Shown: one piece after another, positions 14,371-14,849 of the stretch
Layout of the letters: every line of letters starts with the position of its first letter
Position numbering within the stretch: the first letter of the stretch is position 1
Assembly: GCA_900552705.1 (NCBI GenBank)
Contig: USAX01000036.1
Coordinates: forward strand, 1 to 14,849
Source of the DNA: an uncultured Collinsella sp.
Lineage (GTDB): Bacteria > Actinomycetota > Coriobacteriia > Coriobacteriales > Coriobacteriaceae
DNA: 14,849 nucleotides
Direction: 5' to 3'
The notes under the pieces: generated by a model
Database searches by the model: none
Told to the model about the DNA's origin: nothing
The model's input: the letters and a program-made list of their open reading frames with translations, nothing else
Translations under genes and position numbers: made by a program

Positions 14371-14849
14371 GTGTTTGATTCTCTGAGCGATCGCCTCAAC
14401 GACACATTTGACCGCCTGCGTGGCAAGGGTAAGCTGACCGAGGCCGATATTACTTCTGCCATGCGCGACATTCGCATGGCGCTGCTCGAGGCCGACGTCA
14501 ACTTCAAGGTCGTCAAGGAGTTCGTCGCCAAGACCAAGGAGCGCTGCATGACCGCCGAGGTCATGGAGTCGCTGTCGCCGGCGCAAAACGTCGTCAAGAT
14601 CGTGCTCGACGAGCTCACCGAGATGCTCGGCTCCACCGAGAGCAAGCTCGTCTTTAGCAACCGCATTCCCAATGTCATCATGCTCGTGGGCCTTCAGGGC
14701 TCCGGTAAAACCACGGCAGCTGTAAAGCTGGCCTACCTGCTCAAGAAGCAGGGCCGCTCGCCGCTGCTCGCCGCGTGCGACGTCTACCGTCCCGCCGCCG
14801 CCGACCAGCTGGCCACGCTCGGTGGAGAGATCGGCGTACCGGTCTTCCG
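14371..14849 (+). CDS. ffh: Signal recognition particle protein Ffh, 5' part
   Basis: The first 159 residues of Ffh, the SRP GTPase that binds signal peptides as they leave the ribosome; the reading frame runs off the window end without a stop. The N domain begins MFDSLSDRLNDTFDRLRGKG and contains ALLEADVNFKVVKEF. G1 is GLQGSGKTT (107-115) and the insertion-box region reads DVYRPAAADQL (137-147), the Ffh form. The start is GTG at 14371 with AAGGAG at 14359-14364 and a 6-bp spacer; the SD overlaps the ftsY stop. The gene follows ftsY by 10 bp with no ylxM between them, unlike Bacillus. Both SRP GTPases are thus probably made from one transcript. The M domain lies outside the window. Confidence 0.96.
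   Translation, partial: MFDSLSDRLNDTFDRLRGKGKLTEADITSAMRDIRMALLEADVNFKVVKEFVAKTKERCMTAEVMESLSPAQNVVKIVLDELTEMLGSTESKLVFSNRIPNVIMLVGLQGSGKTTAAVKLAYLLKKQGRSPLLAACDVYRPAAADQLATLGGEIGVPVF

Overview
The window is a gene-dense, GC-rich stretch of bacterial chromosome made almost entirely of housekeeping genes, all on the + strand. The gene families, their order, the actinobacterial-type RecG C-terminus and the SepIVA/DivIVA-like coiled-coil gene suggest a Coriobacteriia member. Collinsella or a close relative is my best guess, by inference without any database search.

Layout. Positions 1-432 hold the 3' end of the primary sigma factor gene (rpoD), followed by an intrinsic terminator and a 28-bp perfect palindrome that looks like a dispersed REP-type element. 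Positions 539-815 hold a tRNA transcription unit: a promoter, two identical tRNA-Asn(GTT) genes and a strong terminator. A long co-directional block then runs to the end of the window. It contains an Asp23/Gls24-family gene, fakA/yloV, recG, rsmD, coaD, a SepIVA/DivIVA-like coiled-coil gene, yceD, rpmF, plsX, acpP, rnc, smc, ftsY and a 5'-partial ffh. Most joints are tight: overlaps of 1, 4 or 8 bp, or gaps of 3-27 bp. Larger gaps occur before the coiled-coil gene (68 bp), rpmF (64 bp), plsX (88 bp) and acpP (114 bp). These gaps carry putative extended -10 promoters, an intrinsic terminator (rpmF-plsX) and a perfect 11-bp inverted repeat (plsX-acpP).

How the genes work together. FakA (fatty-acid kinase subunit), PlsX and acyl carrier protein all handle the acyl-phosphate/acyl-ACP node of phospholipid synthesis, and CoaD makes the CoA precursor of the ACP prosthetic group. 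RsmD, L32, RNase III and the YceD protein serve ribosome and RNA maturation. SMC, RecG and the SepIVA-like protein serve chromosome organisation, repair and growth or division. FtsY and Ffh form the signal recognition particle pathway. The order resembles the Bacillus yloU-yloV-recG-plsX-acpA-rnc-smc-ftsY-ffh region with the rsmD-coaD-yceD-rpmF cluster inserted, and it lacks fabD and fabG between plsX and acpP.

I see no mobile element, CRISPR array, phage gene or evident novel multi-gene system. The points worth a second look are regulatory (palindrome, hairpins, attenuator-like terminator, recurring promoter motif) or small protein deviations (an Asn at a metal-ligand position of RNase III, an acidic tail on RsmD). 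No stretch longer than 300 bases lacks a gene.
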